Assembly (NCBI GenBank): GCA_030625925.1
Contig: DAOUPY010000040.1
Span: 1 to 8,623 of the forward strand
Length of the DNA stretch: 8,623 nt
DNA from: Fusobacteriaceae bacterium
GTDB taxonomy: Bacteria > Fusobacteriota > Fusobacteriia > Fusobacteriales > Fusobacteriaceae
Direction of reading: 5' to 3'
Positions 1-6,725 of the stretch are shown piece after piece. The translations under genes and the position numbers were made by a program. A model generated the notes under the pieces. The model did no database searches. It worked only from the letters and a program-made list of their open reading frames with translations, and was not told the origin of the DNA. Each line of letters starts with the position of its first letter. Positions within the stretch are counted from its first letter, which is position 1.

Positions 1-794
1 CCCTCTGCCTCATTGATTCTAGGGAGCGAGATAGAAAACTCACTGTTTAAGTATTTATCTGTAAGATATTTAGCATGGAGCCCCGATAGATAAGCTTCTT
101 TCGCCAGATCTCCCAATCCAAATAACGTCCCTATATTTATACTTCGAAGTCCTGCACGAGCTCCCCTTTCAGGAGTTTCCAACCTCCACATATAGTCTGA
201 TTTTTTCCCTCCCAGGTGCACACTTTTATAGATTTTTTCATCATAAACTTCTTGATATATAGTCAGCCCGTCTACTCCTACTCCACCTAATTTTCTATAT
301 TCTTCGGTATCCAGCGGGTATATTTCTACCACTACAGAATCAAAATATTTCTTCAATATTTTTACAGCGTCCTCTATATAATCTACTCCTACCAGCCCTT
401 CGGCTTCCCCTGTTAAAAGCAGGATATGTCTTATCCCTGTTTTTGCAATTTCTACAGCTTCTGCCTCTATCTCGTCTAATTTCAGGTGTTTTCTGTCTAT
501 CTTATTATTTTTATTAAATCCACAGTAGATGCATTCATTGGTACAATAATTTGATATATACATGGGAATATACAGACTTATTATCTTCCCAAACTGCTGC
601 ACACTCCTCCTTTGAGCTGTCTTTGCTATCTCCTCCAGATGATCCTTGGCCTTAGGAGATAATAGATTTAAAAAATCAAACTTAGTTAATTTCTCTTTAC
701 CTATAGATTTTTTTATCTCTTCATGGGTAAGTTCTTCCATGTATTTTTCCATATCAAAATCTTTGAATTTTTCTATCTCTTTATAAAATGACAT
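1..794 (-). CDS. thiH: 2-iminoacetate synthase ThiH (3' end missing)
   Basis: Radical-SAM tyrosine lyase. It cleaves tyrosine to dehydroglycine (2-iminoacetate) and p-cresol and supplies the C-N unit for the thiazole of thiamine. Reading leftwards from ATG at 794, 264 codons are open with no stop before the window edge; the family is usually about 370 residues, so roughly 100 C-terminal residues lie outside. The radical-SAM CX3CX2C cluster motif is CTNECIYCGF, with C84, C88 and C91. Around it are typical ThiH segments: FLNLLSPKA near residue 41, LLLTGEAEG near 125, and MWRLETPERGARAG near 205. The last is preceded by HLGGKKSDY, as in E. coli ThiH. A GGAGGGG Shine-Dalgarno lies 3-4 bases before the ATG. 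HydG is related but the N-terminus aligns better with ThiH, and thiS and thiG lie upstream. It follows thiG after an unusually long 161-bp gap. Confidence 0.95.
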   Translation of the reverse strand, partial: MSFYKEIEKFKDFDMEKYMEELTHEEIKKSIGKEKLTKFDFLNLLSPKAKDHLEEIAKTAQRRSVQQFGKIISLYIPMYISNYCTNECIYCGFNKNNKIDRKHLKLDEIEAEAVEIAKTGIRHILLLTGEAEGLVGVDYIEDAVKILKKYFDSVVVEIYPLDTEEYRKLGGVGVDGLTIYQEVYDEKIYKSVHLGGKKSDYMWRLETPERGARAGLRSINIGTLFGLGDLAKEAYLSGLHAKYLTDKYLNSEFSISLPRINEAE

Positions 795-955
795 TTCCCC
801 TCCACTTTTCCTTGAAATCATACAAATAAATCATTTTCCCGCATAAGTTTAAAAGCTTTTTCTGTCACGAATTCCACTAATTCCTCACAGATAAAGTCAC
901 TTTTTCGTGCTAATTTGTGTCATTGGTGGTTTACTAGTTTTCCTTAGATTGGAGT
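795..955 (-). other. Structured thiG-thiH intergenic segment, possible dispersed repeat
   Basis: This 161-bp gap interrupts an otherwise tightly packed operon. In minus-strand RNA the bases at 861-891 form a nested hairpin: TCTGT pairs with ACAGA, then a 3x3 internal loop, then GAATT pairs with AATTC around a 5-nt loop. A further inverted pair, CACGAA/TTCGTG (about 867-908), overlaps it and would be an alternative fold. One minus-strand frame is open between a TGA near 915 and a TGA near 817. It reads like protein (…SDFICEELVEFVTEKAF…, about 32 residues) but has no start codon with a ribosome binding site. That pattern fits a decayed or repeated coding fragment better than a gene. There is no T-run, so it is not an intrinsic terminator. 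It could also stabilise or uncouple thiH mRNA. Confidence 0.45.
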
Positions 956-1726
956 CTAGTTATTATGCAAAAAACCTGTCAGTGGTGACGATGCATTGGC
1001 ATATCTGCTTTCCTCTGCCATCTTAGCTTTATATGCCATTCTTCCCGCTTTAACAGCTAAAGAAAATGCTTTTCCCATCTCAGCTGGGTTGGGAGAACAA
1101 GCTATTGCGGTATTTACAAGTACTGCTGCTGCTCCCATTTCCATAGCTTCTGCTGCCTGAGACGGTTTTCCTATCCCTGCATCTACTATGATAGGCAGGT
1201 CTATATTTTCTATCATTATCTCTATCATTGCCTTGGTCTCAATTCCACGATTTGACCCTATTGGAGATCCCAGAGGCATTACTGCTGCTGCTCCAGCCTC
1301 CTTTAATCTCTGTCCTGCTATCAGATCTGGTGTCATATACGGCAGCACTATAAACCCTTCATCAGCCAGTACCTTGGTTGCTTTTATAGTTTCTGCATTA
1401 TCGGGCATTAGATATTTCATATCATTTATTACCTCAATCTTGATAAAGTTTCCACAGCCTGCTGCTCTTGCTATCCTGGCCATTTTTACAGCCTCCTCAG
1501 CATTTCTGGCCCCAGATGTATTAGGAAGCAGGGTAATATTTTTAGGAATATAATTTAATATATTTTCATCCCTATTATTTAAATTTACCCTTCTAAGTGC
1601 CATAGTTATTATCTGTGACTCACTTGCTTTTAGCATCTTTGGTATCTCATCTTTAGAAGAAAATTTTCCTGTTCCTGTCAATAACCTGCTTTCAAATTCA
1701 ACTCCGCCTAATATTAATTTATCCAT
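956..1726 (-). CDS. thiG: Thiazole synthase ThiG
   Basis: Cytoplasmic (beta/alpha)8 enzyme. It forms the thiazole phosphate of thiamine from 1-deoxy-D-xylulose 5-phosphate, dehydroglycine and the ThiS thiocarboxylate. The 256-residue length is normal for the family. The Schiff-base lysine is K96 in the stretch FIKIEVI. Other family signatures are LLPNTSGA (66-73), LPYMTPD (128-134), [13 protein letters not shown] (150-162) and the phosphate-binding segment [10 protein letters not shown] (182-191). The ATG at 1726 is preceded by GGGGGGA, which overlaps the stop codon of thiS; the two genes are 3 bp apart, so translation is probably coupled. All diagnostic residues are intact. Having ThiH rather than glycine oxidase ThiO in the same operon fits an anaerobic lifestyle. 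Confidence 0.97.
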   Translation of the reverse strand: MDKLILGGVEFESRLLTGTGKFSSKDEIPKMLKASESQIITMALRRVNLNNRDENILNYIPKNITLLPNTSGARNAEEAVKMARIARAAGCGNFIKIEVINDMKYLMPDNAETIKATKVLADEGFIVLPYMTPDLIAGQRLKEAGAAAVMPLGSPIGSNRGIETKAMIEIMIENIDLPIIVDAGIGKPSQAAEAMEMGAAAVLVNTAIACSPNPAEMGKAFSLAVKAGRMAYKAKMAEESRYANASSPLTGFLHNN

Positions 1727-1729
1727 ACT

Positions 1730-1927
1730 CTATCCCCCCGATACAAAATATAATACTTCTACGCTGTCTTTCACTTTCAAATTACTCCCTTGCCAAAGAT
1801 CTTTTTTTACGATTTCATCATTATGCAGGATTACCACTCCATCACTATCCACCTCTAAACTTTTTACCAGATCATAGATATTCTTTACTCCTACTTTTTT
1901 TACCTCACCATTTAAAGTTATCTCCAT
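1730..1927 (-). CDS. thiS: Sulfur carrier protein ThiS
   Basis: A 65-residue ubiquitin-like carrier. Its C-terminal glycine is adenylated by ThiF and converted to a thiocarboxylate, which donates sulfur to ThiG. The sequence has the beta-grasp opening MEITLNGE, the central VVILHNDEIV, and ends in the required Gly-Gly (VSGG, residues 62-65). Length and C-terminus match the family exactly. AGGGGGAT sits just before the ATG at 1927. It is the first gene behind the TPP riboswitch and its terminator. thiF, needed to charge ThiS, is not in this window and may lie beyond thiH to the left. Confidence 0.95.
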   Translation of the reverse strand: MEITLNGEVKKVGVKNIYDLVKSLEVDSDGVVILHNDEIVKKDLWQGSNLKVKDSVEVLYFVSGG

Positions 1928-1952
1928 CTATCCCCCTATAATCTTCATATAA

Positions 1953-1983
1953 TAAAAAAACCGCATACCCACAGGTATACGGT
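1953..1983 (-). terminator. Intrinsic terminator in the thi leader
   Basis: In minus-strand RNA a 10-bp stem (ACCGUAUACC with GGUAUGCGGU, one G-U pair) closes a 4-nt loop and is followed directly by seven U. It sits between the TPP aptamer and thiS, about 26 bp before the thiS start. That is where the expression platform of a transcription-terminating riboswitch should be. On the plus strand no T-run follows, so it acts in the minus direction. I could not identify a clear antiterminator pairing by eye. Confidence 0.85.
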
Positions 1984-2034
1984 TATAATTGTTCTCTAAA
2001 AAAAATAAATTTTTCATTAATTTTATAAAAAAAC

Positions 2035-2120
2035 TCCGCTTTCCTACGCTAGTGCTAACTAGATTCAGGTTCAAAGGGTCAGTAATTTTATACTTCTCAG
2101 CCATATGGCTCCCCCAGCTC
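2035..2120 (-). ncRNA. TPP riboswitch aptamer (THI element)
   Basis: Read on the minus strand, the segment contains the conserved TPP-aptamer blocks in order: GGGGGAGCC, then GGCTGAGA at the pyrimidine-sensing arm, then ACCC, then TTGAACCTGAATCTAGTTAG, and finally the 3' block AGCGTAGGAAAGC. These match the THI-box consensus. It precedes thiS-thiG-thiH, the expected regulon. With the downstream terminator it should end transcription early when TPP is bound. Boundaries are approximate because helix P1 is weak by eye. Confidence 0.95.
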
Positions 2121-2154
2121 TCTATTCGATTGTCTTTTGCCTTACTTCAACTGT

Positions 2155-2183
2155 AGTTTATATACTTTCCTAGTCTTTGTCAA
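2155..2183 (-). promoter_or_regulatory. Promoter of the thi operon
   Basis: On the minus strand a perfect -35 TTGACA (2183-2178) is followed by a 17-bp spacer and TAAACT (2160-2155). An alternative -10, TATAAA, overlaps it at 15-bp spacing. The -35 lies inside the last codons of the PHP gene. Predicted initiation near 2148 leaves about 28 nt before the aptamer, which suits a riboswitch leader. Confidence 0.7.
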
Positions 2184-3000
2184 TCTTTTCTTTTAGAATT
2201 TCAAAAACTTCTTGAGATATATTCCCTGTTCCTAGATCTATTCCCGCTCTATTCAGCCCATGAAAATCAGATCCTCCAGTTAAGATGAGACCTCTTTTTT
2301 TTGCTATTTTCAGAAGTTTATTTTTTTTTCTTACGTCTATATTTGGATAGTATAGTTCCAATCCATCCAATCCATTTTTTATCAGCATATCTATTATATT
2401 TATCACTGTATCATCTGAATGAGATATAAGATGAGGATGAGCTAAGATAACCGCAGCTCCATTAGCTTTCAGTTTTTTTACCACCTCTACCATATCTACT
2501 CCTACCTTGGGGATATATGCAGGTTTTCCATCTCCCAGATATCTGTCAAAGACTTCATCCATAGTAGCTGCAAATCCTTTTTTTATAATCATCTTGGCTA
2601 TATGGGGTCTCCCAATTACATTCCCAAGAACTTCGTCTTCCACTTCAGCTAAACTTATCTCTATTCCTAAGTGACTTAATTTTTTTAGTATCTCTAGAGT
2701 TCTATTGTATCTTTTTTCCTGTAAATTTTTGAGCCAGCTCAAAAATTCTTCATCTTCTAAATTTAAAAAATACCCCAGTATATGGATATCTTTATCCAAA
2801 AAATTTGCTGAAACTTCTATCCCATCTACAAAGACTATTCCTGCTTTTTCAGCTTCTTTTCTTCCCTCTTTCAGACCGTCAACATTATCATGGTCGGTGA
2901 TAGCCATAACTTGTATTTTATTTTGTTTGGCTCGTTCTACCAGTTGTGCAGGAGTCAGTGTCCCATCTGAAAATGTAGAATGCATATGTAAATCTATCAT
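2170..3000 (-). CDS. PHP-domain metal-dependent phosphoesterase (TrpH/YciV/Rnm-like)
   Basis: A 276-residue protein of the PHP superfamily, whose members use a cluster of metal ions to hydrolyse phosphoesters. Closest known types are the TrpH/YciV group: RNase AM (Rnm), which trims short 5' RNA fragments, and a 3',5'-nucleotide bisphosphate phosphatase. Visible metal-site motifs are DLHMHSTFSDG (H5, H7, D12), TDHD (D36, H37), GIEVSA (E62), H73 in DIHILGY, GRPH (H133), AHPH (H188) and GGSDFHG (D245, H247). All expected ligand motifs are present and the length is typical. The ATG at 3000 has AGGAGG at ideal spacing, located in the 12-bp gap after the PhnA-like gene, so the two are almost certainly co-transcribed. 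Its 3' end overlaps the thi promoter. The exact substrate cannot be read from sequence. Confidence 0.9.
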   Translation of the reverse strand: MIDLHMHSTFSDGTLTPAQLVERAKQNKIQVMAITDHDNVDGLKEGRKEAEKAGIVFVDGIEVSANFLDKDIHILGYFLNLEDEEFLSWLKNLQEKRYNRTLEILKKLSHLGIEISLAEVEDEVLGNVIGRPHIAKMIIKKGFAATMDEVFDRYLGDGKPAYIPKVGVDMVEVVKKLKANGAAVILAHPHLISHSDDTVINIIDMLIKNGLDGLELYYPNIDVRKKNKLLKIAKKRGLILTGGSDFHGLNRAGIDLGTGNISQEVFEILKEKIDKD

Positions 3001-3012
3001 GGATTTCCTCCT

Positions 3013-3420
3013 TTAATGCTTCATTCTTTCGCAGATCTGTTCTAATTCATTATCCATATAAACCATATCCATTAAGTCATCTATCCACGAATATCTATTT
3101 TTCTCCTCTATCTCAGAAATAATATGGATTGCCGTGGCCTTTACTGTATTTACCTCACTCCAAATTGCATGATTTAAAAATCTCAGATCATTTTCACTAG
3201 CTTTATTTAATTTTTTTATTGTATTTTTACAGTCATTACACAGGTGGATACATCTTTCTATGTCAGCTTCTTCCTCTGTTTTCCCAACTTCATATACACT
3301 GAGACTTCTACCAGATTCTCCACACAGTTCACAGGTCGATTTAGACCTTCTGACCATCTCTTTTCCAAATTCTAGTACATTATTTTTTCTTGCCTTACTT
3401 TTACCTGTCCATTTAGCCAT
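3013..3420 (-). CDS. PhnA-like zinc-ribbon protein
   Basis: A 135-residue cytoplasmic protein. The N-terminus is basic. Two CxxC pairs, CELC (C30, C33) and CNDC (C61, C64), look like a zinc ribbon, with an SVYEV segment between them. Downstream are AIWSEV (residues 85-90) and a C-terminal WIDDLMDMVYMD (112-123). These are the landmarks I recall from PhnA/YjdM-type proteins, where the equivalents are ELCG, LSVYEV, MWSEV and DLLDMMYLD. Despite the 'alkylphosphonate utilisation' name, the role of this family is not established, and there are no phn genes here. The ATG at 3420 has GGAGAG 6-7 bases upstream. It is the first gene of a two-gene unit with the PHP phosphoesterase. No symbol is given because assignment rests on motif memory. 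Confidence 0.75.
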   Translation of the reverse strand: MAKWTGKSKARKNNVLEFGKEMVRRSKSTCELCGESGRSLSVYEVGKTEEEADIERCIHLCNDCKNTIKKLNKASENDLRFLNHAIWSEVNTVKATAIHIISEIEEKNRYSWIDDLMDMVYMDNELEQICERMKH

Positions 3421-3458
3421 GATTCTCTCTCCTTTTTATTTTCTTATTCCTACCTTCT

Positions 3459-3467
3459 ATTGTATCA
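3459..3467 (-). promoter_or_regulatory. Extended -10 promoter of the PhnA-like/PHP unit
   Basis: On the minus strand TGATACAAT gives an extended -10 (TG, one base, TACAAT), ending 38 bp before the PhnA-like start codon. No good -35 is seen 16-18 bp upstream, which is tolerated for extended -10 promoters. Confidence 0.5.
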
Positions 3468-3501
3468 TAAACAACATAAAAAATTTAGTAATAATAATAA
3501 A

Positions 3502-3516
3502 GCAACGTGATGTTGC
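3502..3516. repeat. Small inverted repeat in the PhnA-like/ferredoxin gap
   Basis: GCAAC and GTTGC face each other around a 5-nt centre. It lies upstream of the PhnA-like promoter and downstream of the ferredoxin terminator. It may be an operator or chance. Nothing else is recognisable in 3468-3580. Confidence 0.3.
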
Positions 3517-3581
3517 AGGCAGGCACAATTCAATACTGATAAATTTTTAAAGGACTTATATTCTATAATTTTCAGACACTA

Positions 3582-3609
3582 AAAAAAGCAGTCCGAAGAC
3601 TACTTTTTT
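3582..3609 (-). terminator. UUCG-capped intrinsic terminator of the ferredoxin gene
   Basis: In minus-strand RNA AGUAGUC and GACUGCU pair (7 bp, one G-U) around a C(UUCG)G tetraloop, flanked by an A6 tract and a U7 tract that extend the stem. It starts 12 bp after the ferredoxin stop codon. Because of the A tract it could also work in the plus direction, but the stem then has an A-C mismatch and a CGAA loop. Confidence 0.9.
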
Positions 3610-3620
3610 CTATAGATTAA

Positions 3621-3791
3621 TTATCCTGCTGTGATAGCTTCTACTGGACATGATCCTGAACATGCTCCACAATCGATACATGCATCTGAGATCTCATATT
3701 TTCCATCTGCGTCAGCTGAAATTGCTGCTACTGGACAAGTTCCTTCACATGCTCCACATCCGATACAAGCGTCTTTATCAATAATATACAT
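3621..3791 (-). CDS. 2[4Fe-4S] ferredoxin, clostridial type
   Basis: A 56-residue soluble low-potential electron carrier. Two cluster motifs CxxCxxCxxxCP are complete: C9, C12, C15, C19 and C38, C41, C44, C48. In the usual crossed arrangement, the first three cysteines of each motif join the last cysteine of the other to bind each cube. The two halves (residues 1-28 and 30-56) are internal repeats, both ending in a CPV-x-A-I segment. Length equals that of Clostridium pasteurianum-type ferredoxins. AGGAGG lies 8 bases before the ATG. The gene stands alone with its own strong promoter and terminator, as expected for an abundant general electron carrier. Codon use is strongly biased (many TGT, GCA and GGA), which fits high expression. 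Confidence 0.97.
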   Translation of the reverse strand: MYIIDKDACIGCGACEGTCPVAAISADADGKYEISDACIDCGACSGSCPVEAITAG

Positions 3792-3829
3792 AAGTGTTAC
3801 CTCCTAAGAATTTAATTTAACTTACCCAT

Positions 3830-3858
3830 AATATACTCTAAAAATTTCTATATGTCAA
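3830..3858 (-). promoter_or_regulatory. Near-consensus promoter of the ferredoxin gene
   Basis: On the minus strand a perfect TTGACA (3858-3853) is followed by a 17-bp spacer and TATATT (3835-3830). It is the best sigma-70 promoter match in the window. Initiation near 3823 gives a leader of about 30 nt that carries the AGGAGG site. Confidence 0.85.
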
Positions 3859-3985
3859 CACTTTTTTTCTTCTCTAACCCCTACTTTCACTAGGTCTGTT
3901 TGGCTTTCAAACTATATACAACTCTTTGTTTTTCATCAAAAATTAAATTTATACATAGTCTGGATTTTTGTTTGTTAGTCAAAAA

Positions 3986-4015
3986 AAATCAGAACGACTA
4001 AATCGCTCTGATTTT
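3986..4015 (-). terminator. Intrinsic terminator ending the feo operon
   Basis: In minus-strand RNA AAAUCAGAGCGA pairs with UCGUUCUGAUUU across a short loop (one G-U pair), followed by a run of U. It starts about 12 bp after the stop of the small Cys-rich gene. The 3859-3985 stretch beyond it holds nothing recognisable. Confidence 0.88.
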
Positions 4016-4026
4016 CAGATCTATCT

Positions 4027-4170
4027 TTATTTTATATTACACTTAGTCTTGCAAGTTTTCTTACTCGCACATCCTCCGCACTTGGATTCTCCCTTAAATG
4101 ATTCAAATAAACTTCTCAAAGAGTAATATGAGATGCCTATTAATATTAAAGTCAAAAATATTGTTTTCAT
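4027..4170 (-). CDS. FeoB-associated Cys-rich membrane protein
   Basis: A 47-residue peptide beginning MKTIFLTLILIGISYYSL, a single N-terminal membrane segment (about residues 3-18). A short linker leads to a cytoplasmic-looking tail with CGGC (C31, C34), C40 and C44 and many lysines. This layout (one helix plus four cysteines, directly after feoB) matches the FeoB-associated Cys-rich membrane protein family known from Firmicutes and Fusobacteria; its exact role is not settled, and iron handling or FeoC replacement is proposed. AAGGAG lies 9 bases before the ATG at 4170, within the 25-bp gap after the feoB stop, so it belongs to the operon as its last gene. The reading frame ends in TAA just before the operon terminator. 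Confidence 0.88.
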   Translation of the reverse strand: MKTIFLTLILIGISYYSLRSLFESFKGESKCGGCASKKTCKTKCNIK

Positions 4171-4195
4171 AATTTTACACTCCTTTTAACTCTCT

Positions 4196-6394
4196 CTATA
4201 TAAACAACCTTCCTATTTGATAGATCAATGTAGAAGCAATATATGGCACTATTACTAAAAATCCAGTTACAAACCACATAAACTTATTTCCAAACTCATG
4301 CTTTATAGCTGCTAAAGTAACCACACACGGCACCACCAATAAGATAAATACCATAAATGAATATGCTTTTAATGGCCCTTCCTTATCTCCAGCCCATAAA
4401 CTTGCTACTGCTCCTACAACTCCAGTTCCTTCTTCTTCTATCGCTTCTGCATCTGGTGTTTCAAATAGTCCGCCTATTGCTCTGATATTTATTACACCTA
4501 AGAATGAATCTTTCACTGCAAATCCTAAACCTTTCACTTGTTCCACTACATCTTCTGTAAAAGTAGTCAATTCTTCTTCACCTTCAGCAGCCTCCTCTTT
4601 AAGAGGTAATACTTGAGCCATAAATCCTACTACAACTTCTTTCGCTGCTATACTTGGTACAACTGCGGCTACTGCTTCCCATCTGTCCCCAAAACCTGTT
4701 GGTTTCATAATAGGAGCCATTGTTTTTCCAAATTTTGCCATATATGAGTTTTCCGTATCTCCATGATTTGGGAAATAAGTCAATGCCCATAAAATTATCA
4801 ATACTCCCATGATTACTGTTGTAGCTTTCTTCAGGTATGATCCTGTTCTTGTAAACGCTGACCTGGTTATCATCTTAATACTAGGTATTCTATACGGTGG
4901 TAATTCTATCAACAATGCTATATCATCAGTTTTAAAATATTCATGTTTTCTAAAAGTTAAGCCAACTAACATGGCAACAAAAATACCTAAAAAATATAAA
5001 CTCATTACTACTACCCCAGCCGTTTTACCAAAGAAAGCCGCTGTGAATAGTCCATATACCGGTAATCTTGCACCACAAGACATAAATGGTGCCATTAGAG
5101 CTGTCAATCTTCTAGATTTTTCATCTTCTAAAGTTCTTGTAGCATAGATGGCAGGTACTGTACACCCAAATCCTAACACCATTGGTACAAATGCTTTTCC
5201 ATTTAATCCCATAGTTCTCATGATCTTATCCATTAAAAATGCTACTCTGGACATATACCCGCTTTCCTCTAATATAGCCAGGAAAAAATATAAAAATAAC
5301 ATCAATGGAACGAAAACTAGTACTCCTCCTACTCCTGCAATCAATCCATCTAACACAAATGAATTTAACCAATCAGGAGTCCCTTCTACAAGGATTGCTG
5401 CATATTTACCAATAAATCCATTTATAAATCCATCTAACCAGTCCTGTAATGGAGCTGCACCATTAAACACTACTCCCATAAGACCAGCAATTAAAATTAA
5501 AAATATAGGCAGTCCTAGAACTTTATTTAGTAATATCTTGTCTACCTTATCGGTAAAATCTAATCTTGATTTCATGGATGTTTTCAATGTATGCAGGAGA
5601 ATTCCCTTTACAGCTCCATATCTACTCTCTGCAAATATAGTCTCTACATCTTCATCAAATTTATCCTCTATCCTCTTTTTAGATTCCTCTACCAAGTCCA
5701 GTCTATTTATTCCGTAACCTTTCATTTTTCCTAAGAAATGTCTATCCCCTTCTAACAGCTTTATAGTTATAAAATCTGTAGAATATTTTTCCATTATAGG
5801 AATAAATTCCTCACTGTTTTTAATAAATCCTTCCACTTTTTCCATCTCTGATTCTAAAAATTTATCAACTCTTAATTCATATTTGGAATGCACCTGTCCT
5901 TTGTGCTTCTCAGCCACCTTTAAAGCTTTTTCCAACAACTCTTCTATTCCTCTATTCTTTAGTGCACTAGTTGGAACAGCCTGCATTCCCATATGCTCTT
6001 CAAAGTGTTTTAACTCTAATTTATAGTTTAATTTTTCAAATTCATCTATGAAATTTAATGCCATTATCATAGGTTTACCCAGTTCTTTTAATAACATAGT
6101 CAGGTATAGATTTCTGTCTAAGTTTGTTGAGTCAACTACATTTATTACTACATCCGGGTTCTCATCTATAATATAGTCACGGGTGATTTTTTCCTCCAAA
6201 GTGTATGGACTGAGAGAATATACTCCCGGCAGATCCACTAATTTAATTGTTTGACCCTTATAATCAAACTCGGCTTCTTTTTTTTCGACTGTTACTCCCG
6301 GCCAGTTCCCTACTTTTAGAGATGACCCTGCTATTTCATTTATCAATGCTGATTTTCCTACATTTGGATTTCCTGCAAACGCAATTTTTATCAT
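4196..6394 (-). CDS. feoB: Ferrous iron transport protein B (FeoB)
   Basis: GTPase-gated Fe(II) permease of the inner membrane, 732 residues. The N-terminal G domain has G1 GNPNVGKS (8-15), switch threonine T35 in WPGVT, G3 DLPG (54-57), G4 NFID (114-117) and G5 SAL (143-145). A helical GDI-like region follows to about 280. The membrane domain starts near 288 and contains the two Gate cores, with conserved cysteines C411 (GFGCTVPAI), C440 (MSCGARLPVY) and C690 (VVPCVVTLAAI). Residues about 599-660 form an acidic stretch (EEAAEGEEE, EAIEEE) between membrane segments. The ATG at 6394 has GGGGAG upstream. It follows feoA after 84 bp that carry a strong palindrome, and is followed by the Cys-rich partner. 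No frameshift or missing motif is seen. Confidence 0.97.
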   Translation of the reverse strand: MIKIAFAGNPNVGKSALINEIAGSSLKVGNWPGVTVEKKEAEFDYKGQTIKLVDLPGVYSLSPYTLEEKITRDYIIDENPDVVINVVDSTNLDRNLYLTMLLKELGKPMIMALNFIDEFEKLNYKLELKHFEEHMGMQAVPTSALKNRGIEELLEKALKVAEKHKGQVHSKYELRVDKFLESEMEKVEGFIKNSEEFIPIMEKYSTDFITIKLLEGDRHFLGKMKGYGINRLDLVEESKKRIEDKFDEDVETIFAESRYGAVKGILLHTLKTSMKSRLDFTDKVDKILLNKVLGLPIFLILIAGLMGVVFNGAAPLQDWLDGFINGFIGKYAAILVEGTPDWLNSFVLDGLIAGVGGVLVFVPLMLFLYFFLAILEESGYMSRVAFLMDKIMRTMGLNGKAFVPMVLGFGCTVPAIYATRTLEDEKSRRLTALMAPFMSCGARLPVYGLFTAAFFGKTAGVVVMSLYFLGIFVAMLVGLTFRKHEYFKTDDIALLIELPPYRIPSIKMITRSAFTRTGSYLKKATTVIMGVLIILWALTYFPNHGDTENSYMAKFGKTMAPIMKPTGFGDRWEAVAAVVPSIAAKEVVVGFMAQVLPLKEEAAEGEEELTTFTEDVVEQVKGLGFAVKDSFLGVINIRAIGGLFETPDAEAIEEEGTGVVGAVASLWAGDKEGPLKAYSFMVFILLVVPCVVTLAAIKHEFGNKFMWFVTGFLVIVPYIASTLIYQIGRLFI

Positions 6395-6417
6395 TTCTTA
6401 TCTCCCCTGTCTCGTAC

Positions 6418-6437
6418 GGGCAATTCATGAATTACCC
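6418..6437 (-). repeat. Palindrome between feoA and feoB
   Basis: GGGTAATTCATGAATTGCCC on the minus strand is a near-perfect 20-nt inverted repeat (one T/G position, a wobble in RNA), 23 bp before the feoB start. No T-run follows, so it is not a standard terminator. It could be an mRNA-stability hairpin, a protein site, or an element affecting access to the GGGGAG ribosome binding site of feoB. Confidence 0.55.
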
Positions 6438-6478
6438 CTTCGTTAATTTTTTTTATCTTCACATTAATATTTATTTAA

Positions 6479-6715
6479 TTATTTAGTTTCTACAACATCT
6501 TTTATTTCAATATGATCTGCATCTTCTTTTCTGATGGCTATCCCTGTTCCCTTTATTATAAATTGCTGCGGGTCTCCCAGCGGAGCATCTCTTTCTAATT
6601 TAATAACTTCTCCAGATGTAATTCCCATATCTGTCAGTCTTTTTTTTAATTCCCCTAATTTCCCTATCTTTACAATTACTGCTTTTTCCCCTCTGTTCAG
6701 TTCGGTTAACTTCAT
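6479..6715 (-). CDS. feoA: Ferrous iron transport protein A (FeoA)
   Basis: Small cytoplasmic SH3-like protein that supports FeoB-dependent Fe(II) uptake. From the chosen start (6715) it has 78 residues: MKLTELNRGEKAVIVKI, then the RLTDMGITSGEVIKLERDAPLGDP core, then IAIRKEDADHIEI. These are the usual FeoA landmarks at the usual length. An in-frame ATG at 6727 would add four residues (MEDK). I prefer 6715 because GGAGG at 6725-6721 lies 5 bases before it and overlaps the upstream ATG, which itself has no ribosome binding site. It ends 84 bp before feoB. Confidence 0.93.
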   Translation of the reverse strand: MKLTELNRGEKAVIVKIGKLGELKKRLTDMGITSGEVIKLERDAPLGDPQQFIIKGTGIAIRKEDADHIEIKDVVETK

Positions 6716-6720
6716 CTTGT

Positions 6721-6725
6721 CCTCC
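6721..6725 (-). promoter_or_regulatory. Shine-Dalgarno site fixing the feoA start
   Basis: GGAGG on the minus strand, 5 bases before the ATG at 6715. It overlaps the competing upstream ATG at 6727, which has only AT-rich sequence before it. Confidence 0.8.

Noticed and set aside
817..914. Short minus-strand coding-looking frame between thiG and thiH as a gene
   Set aside because: It has no start codon with a Shine-Dalgarno and spans only about 32 codons between stops. It is better treated as part of a repeat or remnant.
1188..1553. 121-codon plus-strand open frame
   Set aside because: It is fully antisense to thiG, which has all family motifs. It is a shadow frame.
3260..3550. 96-codon plus-strand frame over the PhnA-like gene and its promoter
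   Set aside because: It is antisense to a gene with clear zinc-ribbon motifs and has no ribosome binding site.
4809..5717. Two long open frames on the plus strand opposite feoB
   Set aside because: They lack ribosome binding sites and protein-like composition, and lie entirely within the intact feoB gene on the other strand. They are antisense shadows.
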